From: a virus | Reading direction: 5' to 3' (one strand) | IMG/VR virus record: IMGVR_UViG_3300011115_000933 | Coordinates: 1 to 33,776 of that record | Length of the DNA: 33,776 nucleotides | Shown here: positions 21,160 through 29,441 of the stretch, piece after piece | Position numbering within the stretch: position 1 is the first letter of the stretch | Layout of the letters: every line of letters begins with the position of its first letter | Position numbers and translations under genes: made by a program | The notes under the pieces: model-generated | What the model saw: only the letters and a program-made list of their open reading frames with translations | Told to the model about the DNA's origin: nothing | Database searches by the model: none

Positions 21160-21378
21160 ATGGCTAAAAAAGTAATGTCCGGAAGTAAGACCGTAAAAGG
21201 AAACAATTACGAAGAAAAAAGCGAAAAAATGCAACAAATAAAAGCTAAGAAAGAAGGCAAAGCAAGCACAAAAGTTGCTGGCATGGAATCTTTGCTTAAA
21301 AAGTCACAAAAAGAACAAGGAATAAGCAAACTTCCTAGCGTTAAAAAATCTGTAAAGGGTAAAGGACTAATTAAATGA
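21160..21378 (+). CDS. Small Lys-rich protein (72 aa)
   Basis: The ATG is immediately after the adaptor stop. MAKKVMSGSKTVKGNNYEEK, then a charged helix (SEKMQQIKAKKEGKASTKVA) and KKSVKGKGLIK. About a third of the residues are Lys. It overlaps the next gene (ATGA). Extremely basic small virion-region proteins may be packaged with DNA or help assembly; that is a guess. Together with 21375-21548 it forms a two-gene basic pair inside the tail block. Confidence 0.65.
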   Translation: MAKKVMSGSKTVKGNNYEEKSEKMQQIKAKKEGKASTKVAGMESLLKKSQKEQGISKLPSVKKSVKGKGLIK

Positions 21379-21548
21379 AAGCAGCAGAAATAAAAAAGAA
21401 AGTCATTAAGCATATGGCAAAAGACGATAAAGAATTTCGTGGCCAAATTAAAGACGATAAAGAAATGAAAAAATCTCTTTTAAAGGTAAAGCCTAAAAAG
21501 AAAGAAAGCGAGAAAGAAGAAAAAAACGAAAAGAAAAAGAGAAAGTAA
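21375..21548 (+). CDS. Small Lys/Glu-rich protein with KDDKEF motif (57 aa)
   Basis: ATG 21375 overlaps the preceding stop as ATGA; TAA at 21548 is 1 bp before the next gene. The product MKAAEIKKKVIKHMAKDDKE, then FRGQIKDDKEMKKSLLKVKP and a Lys/Glu tail, shares KH-x2-KDDKEF-x2-QIKDD with the protein at 2607-2768. That gene replaces the charged tail with a zinc knuckle and is read on the opposite strand at the other side of the genome. The shared motif confirms that both are translated. Function unknown. Confidence 0.65.
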   Translation: MKAAEIKKKVIKHMAKDDKEFRGQIKDDKEMKKSLLKVKPKKKESEKEEKNEKKKRK

Positions 21549-21549
21549 A

Positions 21550-22224
21550 ATGAGTTGGAATGCAGCTAGCCCAAATGGTTCTTTATCTGTAAAGAATAAC
21601 AGAACTCAAATGAATAACAACAATACTTACATAGAAACCACTATGGGTAATGTTCCAAATGATTCTGCATATTCTACATCATTACAAGATCATTTTTGGG
21701 ACGTTGGAAATGATTATTCAGGTCACCATAGGTTCATTAAATCACCGGCTTTTACAGTCGGTGGTATTCCAACTGATCCTGGCAGTACTGGACTTGGTAC
21801 GGGTATGGATGGTATACTATATTTGAAAACCACAAACTCTCGTGTTCAAGGATTTTATAGAAACATTCAGGGAATTTATCAATATATTCCTGCTTTTTTA
21901 TCTGGATCGGTAAGTATAACTTCAACTAGTAGTTTTGTAAATGTGGCAGCAGTTCCAGCAAATGTTTATGGAGATATTAGCATTTGGAAATTTACAAATA
22001 ATGCTAACCCTGCTCTATCAGATCTTGAAATTCAAACAGCATCTTTTGTGAGCAATAATAATACTGTACATGCTTTTTCTAACAGGATTAAGCAACAGGG
22101 CGTTTCAGATGATTATTTTATAGAATTTTCTAATAAATCGACTGTTGATCTAAATATTAAAGCTAGACTTAACGATGGAGCTTCCGGAACTTGGAATTAT
22201 AGAATAACTTACAGAGCACAATAA
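21550..22224 (+). CDS. Tail-region protein (224 aa)
   Basis: Beta-rich protein with an N-terminal NNNNTYIETTMGNVPNDSAY, a conserved-looking YSTSLQDHFWDVGNDYSGHH (about 42-61), GMDGILYLKT (about 92-101), and a C-terminal half resembling a beta sandwich ending WNYRITYRAQ. It lies before the large nozzle-like protein, overlapping it by one base (TAATG). Position and composition suggest a neck or tail component that links to the fibres or nozzle. No named family recognised. Confidence 0.65.
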   Translation: MSWNAASPNGSLSVKNNRTQMNNNNTYIETTMGNVPNDSAYSTSLQDHFWDVGNDYSGHHRFIKSPAFTVGGIPTDPGSTGLGTGMDGILYLKTTNSRVQGFYRNIQGIYQYIPAFLSGSVSITSTSSFVNVAAVPANVYGDISIWKFTNNANPALSDLEIQTASFVSNNNTVHAFSNRIKQQGVSDDYFIEFSNKSTVDLNIKARLNDGASGTWNYRITYRAQ

Positions 22225-24191
22225 TGGAAGTATTTGAAATAACCGGTTATAGAACAGGCGTTGCTAATGATGGTGTAAATTATTTAAGTCCAGCCGATTC
22301 ATTTCAAAATATATATAATGGTTATATCTATAGACAAGTATTACAATCTCGACAAGGCGTTGGTTTTTTTACACCACGTTTAAATCCTGTTTCACCAGCT
22401 GCCCCACCAATAGCAATTAGCGGTCGACGTGTTTACGGAATATTTGAACATATTTTACCTGACTCTACAAAAGAACTTTTAGCAATAGATACTAATTTTC
22501 TTTATAAATTTAATGATTCTACAGGAGTATTTGATCAAGTTCCGTTTGGGGGTTCGTTGACACCAGGTGGTGGAAATGATTATACAGGATTTAATATTTC
22601 TTCAAATGATTTTTACATTTCAGGTGTTTCATATCCATATGCCGACAATACAGGAAGATTTGTTTTTACAGGTGAGGGTATTAATAATCAGTTTCCTGAT
22701 ACAACACCTATTAGCTCTACAATATTTATGTATGATGGGACTAATGTTTTAAGTTATACAGATAATGGAGATAATCCAGATTTTACCAATCCTCCTCAAG
22801 GATCTTTACAATCTGCCACATATGTTTTATGGTTTAATGAAAGAATCAACTTCATAGTTCCTGTAATTGCTAGTGTTGCTTACAACCAAGGAATTCTTTA
22901 TTCAGGAATTAGAACCGGCTCTGGAAATGGAGATAAATTTAATGTAGCCGGCTCTGGATTATTACAAGCAGATACGTATGAATTAATAACTGGAGCCACA
23001 ATTTTAGGACAAGTTTTAGCATTAAATTTTAACCGTTCTAACTGGACAGCGGAAAGAACAAGAGATGCTTTTAATCCTTACTTTATAAGAAAGGTTCCCT
23101 CTGTAATAGGAACAAATGCTAAATTTTCTGCTGTATCTTGGTTTGATTCTGTGCGTTCTATTGGAAAAACAGGAATTGTTGGAACAGATGGAAGACAATC
23201 TTTAAGAACAGATGATAAAATACCTTATTTTACAAATAATGAAATGGATGCTAAAGGTTTTAATCTTACTTACGGTGGATTTGATAGAGTAAACAATCAG
23301 TTTTTGTGGTCATATCTTCAATCTGGTACTACATCCACAACACAAAATTCCGTTCTTGTAGGTAATTACGAAGAAGATACATGGTCAATATACGATCAAA
23401 GATTTAGTGTTTTAGGACAGACAGACAAAGGATTAAATTTTAATTGGGACGATATTTCAGAAACTACAGGTAATGAATCTTGGTCATCTTGGGATACTAC
23501 CGAAGATATTTGGGATCGTATAGGACAGGGCCAAGAAGTTCAAAAAACATTAGCGGGTGATGATTTAGGTTTTATTTATGATATCAACCAAGATTATGAT
23601 GATTATTATACAACAATATCCGCAATATCTCAAGGTTATCCGACTACAGTTACAGTTACAGCAACAGGTATTTTAGCAGGCGATAAAGTTACAATTTCTA
23701 ATGTTGAGGGAATGGTAGAGATCAATAATTATGAAGTTTCAACAAATACACAGCTAAAAGATTCATATAACGTCATATCTTCAACACCAACGAGTATCGT
23801 TATAGATGTTGATTCTACATTATTTGGAGCATATACACAAAATGGAAATTTATCAAAAATCATCAGTTTTTATGCTGAAACGATTCCATTTAATCCTTAC
23901 AGATCAATAGGTCGTAAATGCTTTATTTCTTACGTAGAATTTTTAATTGACAACAATGGCGGAAGCTTAAAAGTTGATGTATATGCAAATGAAGAAAAAG
24001 AGCCTTTCAAGAAAAATATATTATTGTTACCATCAAAAGATTCTACAGCTGACAGGGAATGGATATCAATGTGCGTTAATAATGAATCCAATTTCATGTC
24101 ATTTGTTATGAAACAGGAAAGTCCATCTGTTCAATTAAGATTAACTTCAATGAGAATTCATTGCCAAGCGGGGAGTTTGACAAGTGGCTAG
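22224..24191 (+). CDS. Large tail nozzle / hub protein (beta-propeller-like, with FCCH-like domain)
   Basis: 655 residues. The start EITGYRTGVANDGVNYLSPA DSF leads into SRQGVGFF, then successive four-strand blades (RRVYGIFEHILPDSTKELLA, FMYDGTNVLSYTDNGDN, NERINFIVPVIASVAYNQGI, ILGQVLALNFNRSNW, SVLVGNYEEDTWSIYDQRF). This resembles the propeller of podovirus tail nozzles such as P22 gp10. Residues about 470-550 (AISQGYPTTVTVTATGILAG, DKVTISNVEGM, then a variable loop and SIVIDVDSTLFGAYTQNG) form an inserted FCCH-like unit related to the two small head proteins. It probably forms the tail tube tip to which fibres attach. Confidence 0.7.
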   Translation: MEVFEITGYRTGVANDGVNYLSPADSFQNIYNGYIYRQVLQSRQGVGFFTPRLNPVSPAAPPIAISGRRVYGIFEHILPDSTKELLAIDTNFLYKFNDSTGVFDQVPFGGSLTPGGGNDYTGFNISSNDFYISGVSYPYADNTGRFVFTGEGINNQFPDTTPISSTIFMYDGTNVLSYTDNGDNPDFTNPPQGSLQSATYVLWFNERINFIVPVIASVAYNQGILYSGIRTGSGNGDKFNVAGSGLLQADTYELITGATILGQVLALNFNRSNWTAERTRDAFNPYFIRKVPSVIGTNAKFSAVSWFDSVRSIGKTGIVGTDGRQSLRTDDKIPYFTNNEMDAKGFNLTYGGFDRVNNQFLWSYLQSGTTSTTQNSVLVGNYEEDTWSIYDQRFSVLGQTDKGLNFNWDDISETTGNESWSSWDTTEDIWDRIGQGQEVQKTLAGDDLGFIYDINQDYDDYYTTISAISQGYPTTVTVTATGILAGDKVTISNVEGMVEINNYEVSTNTQLKDSYNVISSTPTSIVIDVDSTLFGAYTQNGNLSKIISFYAETIPFNPYRSIGRKCFISYVEFLIDNNGGSLKVDVYANEEKEPFKKNILLLPSKDSTADREWISMCVNNESNFMSFVMKQESPSVQLRLTSMRIHCQAGSLTSG

Positions 24192-24471
24192 ACTGCCTGA
24201 GGTGTTTAACACAGGAGATAAAACAAATATAACTCCTGAGCAACTTCTTATTTTGATAGAAAGAATGTATATTGATATTGCAGAAGCTGTAAATAGTAAA
24301 CCAGACTTATACCAAAGAGAAGATACAGCGGGGCCAAATTCTGGTGATGGACAACCAGGAGATACATTTTTAGCACAAGGTTCAATAAACATAAATCTTA
24401 GTACAAATAAAGTTGAAATGTTGACAAATCACGTTTCTCAGACGGTCGTCACATGGGTAACTCTTAGCTAG
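24184..24471 (+). CDS. Small tail-region protein (95 aa), GTG start
   Basis: The GTG at 24184 follows GGGGAGTTTGACAA, a good Shine-Dalgarno, and overlaps the nozzle gene by 8 bp. N-terminal helix (NITPEQLLILIERMYIDIAE, about 17-36), then an acidic Gly/Asp loop, then short strands ending MLTNHVSQTVVTWVTLS. The terminal strand pattern resembles a fibre or nozzle adaptor. It is the last gene before the inserted HNH endonuclease. No family recognised. Confidence 0.65.
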   Translation: MARLPEVFNTGDKTNITPEQLLILIERMYIDIAEAVNSKPDLYQREDTAGPNSGDGQPGDTFLAQGSININLSTNKVEMLTNHVSQTVVTWVTLS

Positions 24472-24517
24472 TCATTATATGCAAATACGTGTATAATGGA
24501 CTAAAAGAGGTGTTATA

Positions 24518-24979
24518 ATGAGAGAGTGTATAGGATGTAAAAAAGAAAAAGATGAACAAGAGTTTCATAAACATTATAGAAATAAATTAAAAACCAGATT
24601 TAGCTTTGCTTCGTATTGCAAACCTTGCAATCGAGCTAAAAACAGAGAATATTGTCATAAAAATAAACAGGTTTTAGCAGAAAAAAGAAAAAATCGAATT
24701 CAAACTGAACGATCTAGAATAGGTGTTTCTGTTCATCATGGATTTGCAATAGTAAAAGAAGAAGAAAAAAAGAGAAAAGAATCTTGTAGACATAAGGCAA
24801 TAGAATTAAGAAAAAAAGGATTAATTAAAGATCCTGGATTTTGTCAATTTTGTGCTATAGAAGGAATGAAGTTAGAAATGCATCATGCAAAATATGATTT
24901 GCCAAGTAGTGTGGTTTTTTTATGTAGGCCATGTCATCTTAAGATGCATTGGAACGTTTTAAAAGATTTTATTAGATAA
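24518..24979 (+). CDS. Free-standing HNH homing-type endonuclease
   Basis: 153 residues behind AAAGAGGTGTTATA. An N-terminal zinc ribbon (CIGC at 4-7, CKPC at 34-37) and a Lys/Arg-rich middle precede a C-terminal HNH module: C109-x2-C112, MEMHH-like H122 H123, then C136-x2-C139 H140 and H144. These small phage HNH enzymes nick or cut DNA and usually spread as intron-free homing genes. Its place between two structural genes, with a putative own TATAAT (about 24500), is typical of such an insertion. Specific target unknown. Confidence 0.82.
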   Translation: MRECIGCKKEKDEQEFHKHYRNKLKTRFSFASYCKPCNRAKNREYCHKNKQVLAEKRKNRIQTERSRIGVSVHHGFAIVKEEEKKRKESCRHKAIELRKKGLIKDPGFCQFCAIEGMKLEMHHAKYDLPSSVVFLCRPCHLKMHWNVLKDFIR

Positions 24980-24989
24980 GAGGAAAAAT

Positions 24990-25658
24990 ATGGATCCGGG
25001 AACAATAGCATTAATAGCATCGGGAATATCTTCAGCAGGATCTATTGGGGGTGGCTTTCTATCGGGAAGAAGCAATAAACCTCAAGAATCTAAACTTGAA
25101 ACAAAAAAACGAAAATTAATAGACGATCTTTTATCTTCTATAAATGGTCAAGGAAGTTATAACGATTTATTTTCAACTAATGAAGATACTTTTCAAAAAT
25201 CATTTGTAGATCCTGCTAAGTCAAGATTTAACAATCAGATTGCTCCACAAATCCAACAAAATTCTATATTTGGTGGACAACAAAGAGGAACTGGTTTAGA
25301 TGATCAATTGCTACGTGCTGGTGTGGATTTAGACCAATTGCTTAATGAATCGTATATGCAATATCAAGAACAAGGAAAAAACCGTAAAGCTAATACTATT
25401 AGCAATATATTAGGTCAACAAGGTGGTGTTCAGCCTGGAATGAATAATAACGATATCTTAGGAAATGCTGCATCGGGTTATCTTTCTAGTTCAGCATTTA
25501 GCGATTCTATTTCAAATATTTTTAATCCTAAAACTCAATCTCAAGGTTCTTCACAACCTTCTTCACCATATGCTTCACAACCAAGAAAAGGTTATCAATC
25601 CGATTTTAAACAATGGGACAATATGCAACTAGGTGATAAACGTTGGGGGCAGCAATGA
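24990..25658 (+). CDS. Internal virion / DNA-ejection protein (small)
   Basis: 222 residues with an N-terminal hydrophobic Gly/Ser/Ala stretch (PGTIALIASGISSAGSIGGG, about 3-22), followed by a helical, Gln/Asn/Ser-rich body (SRFNNQIAPQIQQNSIFGGQ, LLNESYMQYQEQGKNRKA). The pattern of hydrophobic N-terminus plus flexible body resembles ejection proteins of short-tailed phages (P22 gp7-like position). It is the first of three adjacent candidates, the next one overlapping its stop. It would be packaged inside the head and released to form a channel. Role inferred. Confidence 0.6.
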   Translation: MDPGTIALIASGISSAGSIGGGFLSGRSNKPQESKLETKKRKLIDDLLSSINGQGSYNDLFSTNEDTFQKSFVDPAKSRFNNQIAPQIQQNSIFGGQQRGTGLDDQLLRAGVDLDQLLNESYMQYQEQGKNRKANTISNILGQQGGVQPGMNNNDILGNAASGYLSSSAFSDSISNIFNPKTQSQGSSQPSSPYASQPRKGYQSDFKQWDNMQLGDKRWGQQ

Positions 25659-26923
25659 ATCCACAAGGAGCTATAGCTTATCAAACAGCTAATCAAATAG
25701 GTAATAATTTACAGCAAAGCTTTACAAAACGAAAAGATGAAAACGCTATTGAGAGTATACTTGCAGAGGCAAATAGTACTAATGATCCAAAAGTTTTGCA
25801 AGATACTATTGGTAAAATTCTTTCTAATGTTTCACCTGAAAGACAAGGCGCTGCAATTAAATATTTAGAAAACGCATATAAGAATGTAAAAGATCAAGAA
25901 AAACTAGGACGAGAAAGAAAATCAGCTGTTGATATAGGAGTTAATCCTGATCTTCCACCAACATTGCAAGTAGCACAATTCAAAGAAAAGTCAAAATCTG
26001 GAAGAATTGAAAACGCAAATAAAGTATTTAATCAACCTGACAATCTTTTTAAAGAAACAAATTTAGATCAAAATCAGGTAGCAATAACACAGCCTGACGT
26101 AATACCTGACGTAATACCTGAAGGAAATCAAGGAAACCAAGGAAACCAAAGAAAACAACAATTATTACAGCTTACAGGTCATCCTGATAGAGAAGTTTCA
26201 GAAAGAGCAAAAGCCGAATTAAAGAATATAGAGACTAATGAAAAATTAGACAGAGCTGATACTAGAGAAATGCGAAAAGAAACGCTTCCATTAAGACAAA
26301 AAATAATAGAGGAAGCAAATACAGCAAGAGAAAGTATTAGAAATAAAACAAATCTTATTGAGTTGATTGATAAGGGTGATCTAGATGATCCGACATATGC
26401 AATTATTGCAGAAAATATGCCATTTAATTTAGGTAAACGTCTTCTTTCAAAAGATACAGTAGTATATAAAGGTGGTCTAGTAGATGAATTTGGAGACCTT
26501 AAAAATATATTTAAAGGGGCTACTAGAGTTAAAGAAGTTGAAATTTATGAAAATAAATTAGCGGATTTATATCTTACAGATTCTCAAAAGAAAGCTATTC
26601 TTAAATCTAGAATTAATGCAGCTAAAATTCCAATAATAAGAGAAGAGGCAGCAGCAGAAGTAGAAAGAAAATACCCAAACATTAGTGCTCTTCAATTTAA
26701 TGCTAAAGTTGATGAATTAACTCAACCAAAAATTAATGAATTATTTAACTCTATTTGGGGTGACCAAAAAGCTGTTTTAGATCAAGCTGAAAAAAGAAAA
26801 AACATGAAATTAGATGTTAGTGATCCAGATGATCTAGAGATTGTAGATCAGATTTTGAAAGAAGCTAAAGGAAATTATATTGAAGCCGAAAAGATAGCTA
26901 AGAAAAAAGGATATAAATTCTAA
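25655..26923 (+). CDS. Internal virion / DNA-ejection protein (coiled-coil)
   Basis: The frame is open to a TTG at 25643, but ATG 25655 has GGGGG seven bases upstream and overlaps the preceding stop as ATGA, giving 422 residues. The protein is strongly helical and charged (LPLRQKIIEEANTARESIRN, then EADYEAERK-like stretches). A tandem PDVI/GNQ repeat (about 148-161 of this start: PDVIPDVIPE, GNQGNQGNQ) forms a flexible linker. A conserved-looking block, YPNISALQFNAKVDELTQPK (near 338), follows. Probably an ejection-channel subunit, by order and coiled-coil nature. Confidence 0.6.
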   Translation: MNPQGAIAYQTANQIGNNLQQSFTKRKDENAIESILAEANSTNDPKVLQDTIGKILSNVSPERQGAAIKYLENAYKNVKDQEKLGRERKSAVDIGVNPDLPPTLQVAQFKEKSKSGRIENANKVFNQPDNLFKETNLDQNQVAITQPDVIPDVIPEGNQGNQGNQRKQQLLQLTGHPDREVSERAKAELKNIETNEKLDRADTREMRKETLPLRQKIIEEANTARESIRNKTNLIELIDKGDLDDPTYAIIAENMPFNLGKRLLSKDTVVYKGGLVDEFGDLKNIFKGATRVKEVEIYENKLADLYLTDSQKKAILKSRINAAKIPIIREEAAAEVERKYPNISALQFNAKVDELTQPKINELFNSIWGDQKAVLDQAEKRKNMKLDVSDPDDLEIVDQILKEAKGNYIEAEKIAKKKGYKF

Positions 26924-28677
26924 TGACATCTATATTTGAGCAACGTGCTGCACAACTTCCTGATTTAATTGATAAAAGTAATCCTAATTATAATGGACAA
27001 GGAAGCGTTTTTCAAACACGTGCTCAAGAATTAAAGTCTGAAGAATCAACAGGCAAAACAGCAGCTAGATATGCATTACAAGTTCCTCAAGGATTAGCTG
27101 AAGCAAGTCCATATGGCATTGCTGCTGGGTTAGGTAGTTTCCTTGGATATGCTGCATTAGATCCAGAGGAAATAGATCAAATAAGAAAAATATCAGAAAG
27201 GGAAGGAATTCCTTTTGATGAAGAAAAGTACATGGAAAGTTTTAATCAAGCTCAGTCTATGTTTCCAACAGTTAGTAATATAGCAAGGGAAGTTGAAGGT
27301 AAAACGGGAATTCCTCTTGAAGCTAAAACGCGTGGTCAAAAAGCTCTTAGATTTGCTACAACTGCAGGAAAAATTTCTCCTAAAGACGCAACATTAAGAC
27401 CATTTAATACCTCACTACCTAAGCCTGTTTTAGGTGCAGGTGTTGCGGGTACTAAGGAATTATTAACTGAAGCTGGATTGCCTGAACCTGTTTCTGATTT
27501 AGCTTCATTTGCTATATTAAAAAATCCAACTGCTGGAGCTGGTAAAATTAATATAGGGTCTAAGAAAAAGCCTTCTGGAATGTCAGAGTTAAATTATGAA
27601 AAATTAAAAAAACCAACAGAAGTTTCGGAAGGTAAAATTAATAAGATTCAAGAGAGACACAAACAAGAATTTACAGATTTAGCTAATAAAATTGTAGAAG
27701 AAAGTCCGGTTGGAGAAACAGCAGCAGCGTTGAAGAATGATGTGACATTCAAGCAGAAAACAGCTGAAGGATTTAAAGAACTTGAGCAACTAGCTGAAAA
27801 GATTCCAGATAAGATAACCACCAAATCTCTTAAAACTGATTTATCCAAAAACTTAGCAAGCAAAAATACAGGAATTACACCATCGGAATTTGAAAAATCT
27901 CATAACAAATTCATAAGAGATTTCATAAAACAAACCTCTGAAAAAGATGTAGGTTTTCCTGAACTTCTTAGCCAATATAGGAAAAATAATAGCGAACTTG
28001 GACAAGTCTTTGAACCAGGTCAGTCATATGCTTATAATGGAGCTAAAAGAGAAGCACTTTTGGATTATAACAAAGCTATTGCCGATGTGTTTGAAAAAAC
28101 CTTTCCTAATTCTGGATTTTCAGAACCATTTAAAGAGCTTAATAAGAAATGGACACAGATTAGTGATGCCGAATTGATTGATAAATTTCTTGGAGATATG
28201 TTTGATGGAAAGATAGATTATAAGAAGGGGCATCAGTTCTTTGATAAGGAGGGTATGACCGTACCGTTTGAAAGAGCTATGGGCAAGGAAGGTTTTAATA
28301 AGTTTGAAACGCTTATGAAAGATCTAATGAGCACTGAACAGGCCTCTGGACTTTTAAAGAAAGCAAAGTCACAGGGTTATAATGATTTGGTTAAAACTGC
28401 AGGTTCATACATTCTTCATCCAGATCTTGCAAAAGCTAAAATTGGTATAAATCTATTGAAAGGTGGATATAAGACTATATTTGAAATGTTGTTAGATAAA
28501 CCTCAACTTGCTGTAACATGGGATAAAGGAATAAATGCGTTTAAAAAAGGTGATTTTGCAGTTGCTGAAAAAGAATTATCTAAAGTAAATAACGCAAAAA
28601 AAGAATTTGATGTTAAAGAAAGTAAACGATTAGAAACACTTAAAAACTTTAATCAGCAAAAATCCCAACCAAAATAA
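26923..28677 (+). CDS. Large internal virion / DNA-ejection protein (584 aa)
   Basis: Starts MTSIFEQRAAQLPDLIDKSN with TAATG overlap. Residues 3-12 (SIFEQRAAQL) and about 28-37 (SVFQTRAQEL) look like a duplicated amphipathic motif, a short tag found near the start of large inner virion proteins. A hydrophobic Gly/Ala segment (GIAAGLGSFLGYAAL, 63-77) could insert in membranes. The rest is mostly helical, with FVNKFI-type and KELNKKWTQISDAELIDKFL regions. Its C-terminal end overlaps the antisense peptide gene at 28649-28732. It probably is the largest ejection-channel component. Confidence 0.6.
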   Translation: MTSIFEQRAAQLPDLIDKSNPNYNGQGSVFQTRAQELKSEESTGKTAARYALQVPQGLAEASPYGIAAGLGSFLGYAALDPEEIDQIRKISEREGIPFDEEKYMESFNQAQSMFPTVSNIAREVEGKTGIPLEAKTRGQKALRFATTAGKISPKDATLRPFNTSLPKPVLGAGVAGTKELLTEAGLPEPVSDLASFAILKNPTAGAGKINIGSKKKPSGMSELNYEKLKKPTEVSEGKINKIQERHKQEFTDLANKIVEESPVGETAAALKNDVTFKQKTAEGFKELEQLAEKIPDKITTKSLKTDLSKNLASKNTGITPSEFEKSHNKFIRDFIKQTSEKDVGFPELLSQYRKNNSELGQVFEPGQSYAYNGAKREALLDYNKAIADVFEKTFPNSGFSEPFKELNKKWTQISDAELIDKFLGDMFDGKIDYKKGHQFFDKEGMTVPFERAMGKEGFNKFETLMKDLMSTEQASGLLKKAKSQGYNDLVKTAGSYILHPDLAKAKIGINLLKGGYKTIFEMLLDKPQLAVTWDKGINAFKKGDFAVAEKELSKVNNAKKEFDVKESKRLETLKNFNQQKSQPK

Positions 28678-28732
28678 GTCCATATCCTAATGCAAATATG
28701 ATTGCGCAGAATATTAAAAATAATTCTATCAT
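28649..28732 (-). CDS. Tiny hydrophobic membrane peptide (27 aa)
   Basis: ATG 28732 follows AAGGAAGG, one of the strongest Shine-Dalgarno sequences in the window; TAA at 28649. The peptide is MIELFLIFCAIIFALGYGLI followed by LVGIFAD, a single membrane-spanning helix. It is the last gene of the leftward mini-operon and overlaps the end of the convergent 584-residue gene by 29 bp. Tiny single-helix peptides next to other membrane proteins can be holins, antiholins or lysis regulators; the role here is speculative. Confidence 0.55.
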   Translation of the reverse strand: MIELFLIFCAIIFALGYGLILVGIFAD

Positions 28733-28773
28733 TTCCTTCCTTCTTTAAGTAAATCGTAAAACATAAGGCTAAA

Positions 28774-28965
28774 TTATTCCTCTTTTTTAATTACAAATTC
28801 GAACGTCAAACCATTCATAAGAATTTTACTTATATCTTTTTCTGTTTTTTCTTTCGGATCAAAAACATAAGCATTTGGATATACTTTTAATAATTTTTTT
28901 AACACCTTAAACGCTTGATGCGGTTCACAATTTTCTATAAAATCCAAAACTTCTTTTATCTTCAT
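28774..28965 (-). CDS. Hypothetical small protein (63 aa)
   Basis: ATG 28965 overlaps the stop of the membrane-protein gene as ATGA, behind GGAGGGTAGGAA. Helical first half (MKIKEVLDFIENCEPHQAFK, VLKKLLKVYPNAYVF), a DPKEKTEKD loop and a C-terminal strand (LTFEFVIKKEE). No cysteine knuckle and no membrane segment. The strong Shine-Dalgarno and coupling show that it belongs to the leftward mini-operon with the regulator and two membrane proteins. No family recognised. Confidence 0.7.
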   Translation of the reverse strand: MKIKEVLDFIENCEPHQAFKVLKKLLKVYPNAYVFDPKEKTEKDISKILMNGLTFEFVIKKEE

Positions 28966-29174
28966 TTCCTACCCTCCTTAAGCAAATCATAAAACATGGT
29001 GTGTAAAGTATCCATTCTTGTATTTGCAGCATCTACACGTGCATTTACAGCAGCTATACTAGTGATATTAGAAATGCATAAATTTAACGCAATAGCTCCA
29101 ATTGCTAAATTGACACCAATAATAGTCATGGTATCAGCATGATTTTTTAGGAAACTTACAGGTTTGTTTTTCAT
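28962..29174 (-). CDS. Single-pass membrane protein with coiled-coil tail (70 aa)
   Basis: ATG 29174 overlaps the regulator stop (ATGA). MKNKPVSFLKNHADTMTIIG, then a hydrophobic segment (about 18-38: IIGVNLAIGAIALNLCISNIT), then a short heptad helix (VNARVDAANTRMDTLHTMFY) and a basic end. Layout matches the protein at 11124-11333, so the phage has two such proteins in different operons. Holin-like or membrane-sensor roles are possible. Coupled in turn to the 63-residue gene. Confidence 0.7.
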   Translation of the reverse strand: MKNKPVSFLKNHADTMTIIGVNLAIGAIALNLCISNITSIAAVNARVDAANTRMDTLHTMFYDLLKEGRK

Positions 29175-29329
29175 TTTACACCTTTTAATTGCTTGATTTT
29201 ATCTCGTATTGACACGCGTATAAACTCACCCATACTCACATGTGTAAGCACACACATTAAAGCCAATTCATCGCGTAAAGTTTTTGGTAATCTCAAAGTC
29301 GTTGTTGTAAGTAATTTATTCTCTTTCAT
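29171..29329 (-). CDS. Ribbon-helix-helix regulator (52 aa)
   Basis: ATG 29329 to TGA 29171, behind ATAGGAAAATATA. The sequence LLTTTTLRLPKTLRDELALM, then CVLTHVSMGEFIRVSIRDKI, has the Arc/CopG plan: a short beta strand (TTTLRLP), helix A (KTLRDELALMCVLTH), a turn with a small residue (VSMGEF) and helix B (FIRVSIRDKIKQL). Dimeric RHH proteins bind operators through the strand. It is the first gene of the leftward operon behind a strong promoter, so autoregulation or control of the adjacent fibre genes is plausible. Confidence 0.75.
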   Translation of the reverse strand: MKENKLLTTTTLRLPKTLRDELALMCVLTHVSMGEFIRVSIRDKIKQLKGVK

Positions 29330-29349
29330 TTATATTTTCCTATTATTCA

Positions 29350-29378
29350 ATTATATCAGATTTAATAATTAATCTCAA
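29350..29378 (-). promoter_or_regulatory. Strong leftward promoter of the RHH mini-operon
   Basis: On the minus strand, TTGAGA (29378-29373), a 17-bp spacer and a consensus TATAAT (29355-29350). The predicted start near 29343 gives a leader of about 14 bases with the Shine-Dalgarno of the RHH gene in it. This is the best sigma70-type match that I found in the window. Confidence 0.7.
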
Positions 29379-29441
29379 GTATAGCTTTTTTTTTATTTTA
29401 AATAGGAATACAAATAAGTTTAATTAAAAAAAGGAATTTAT

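Noticed and set aside
26095-26150. Microsatellite-like PDVI and GNQ repeats as a regulatory element
   Set aside because: They are short in-frame tandem repeats that simply make a flexible linker in an ejection protein.
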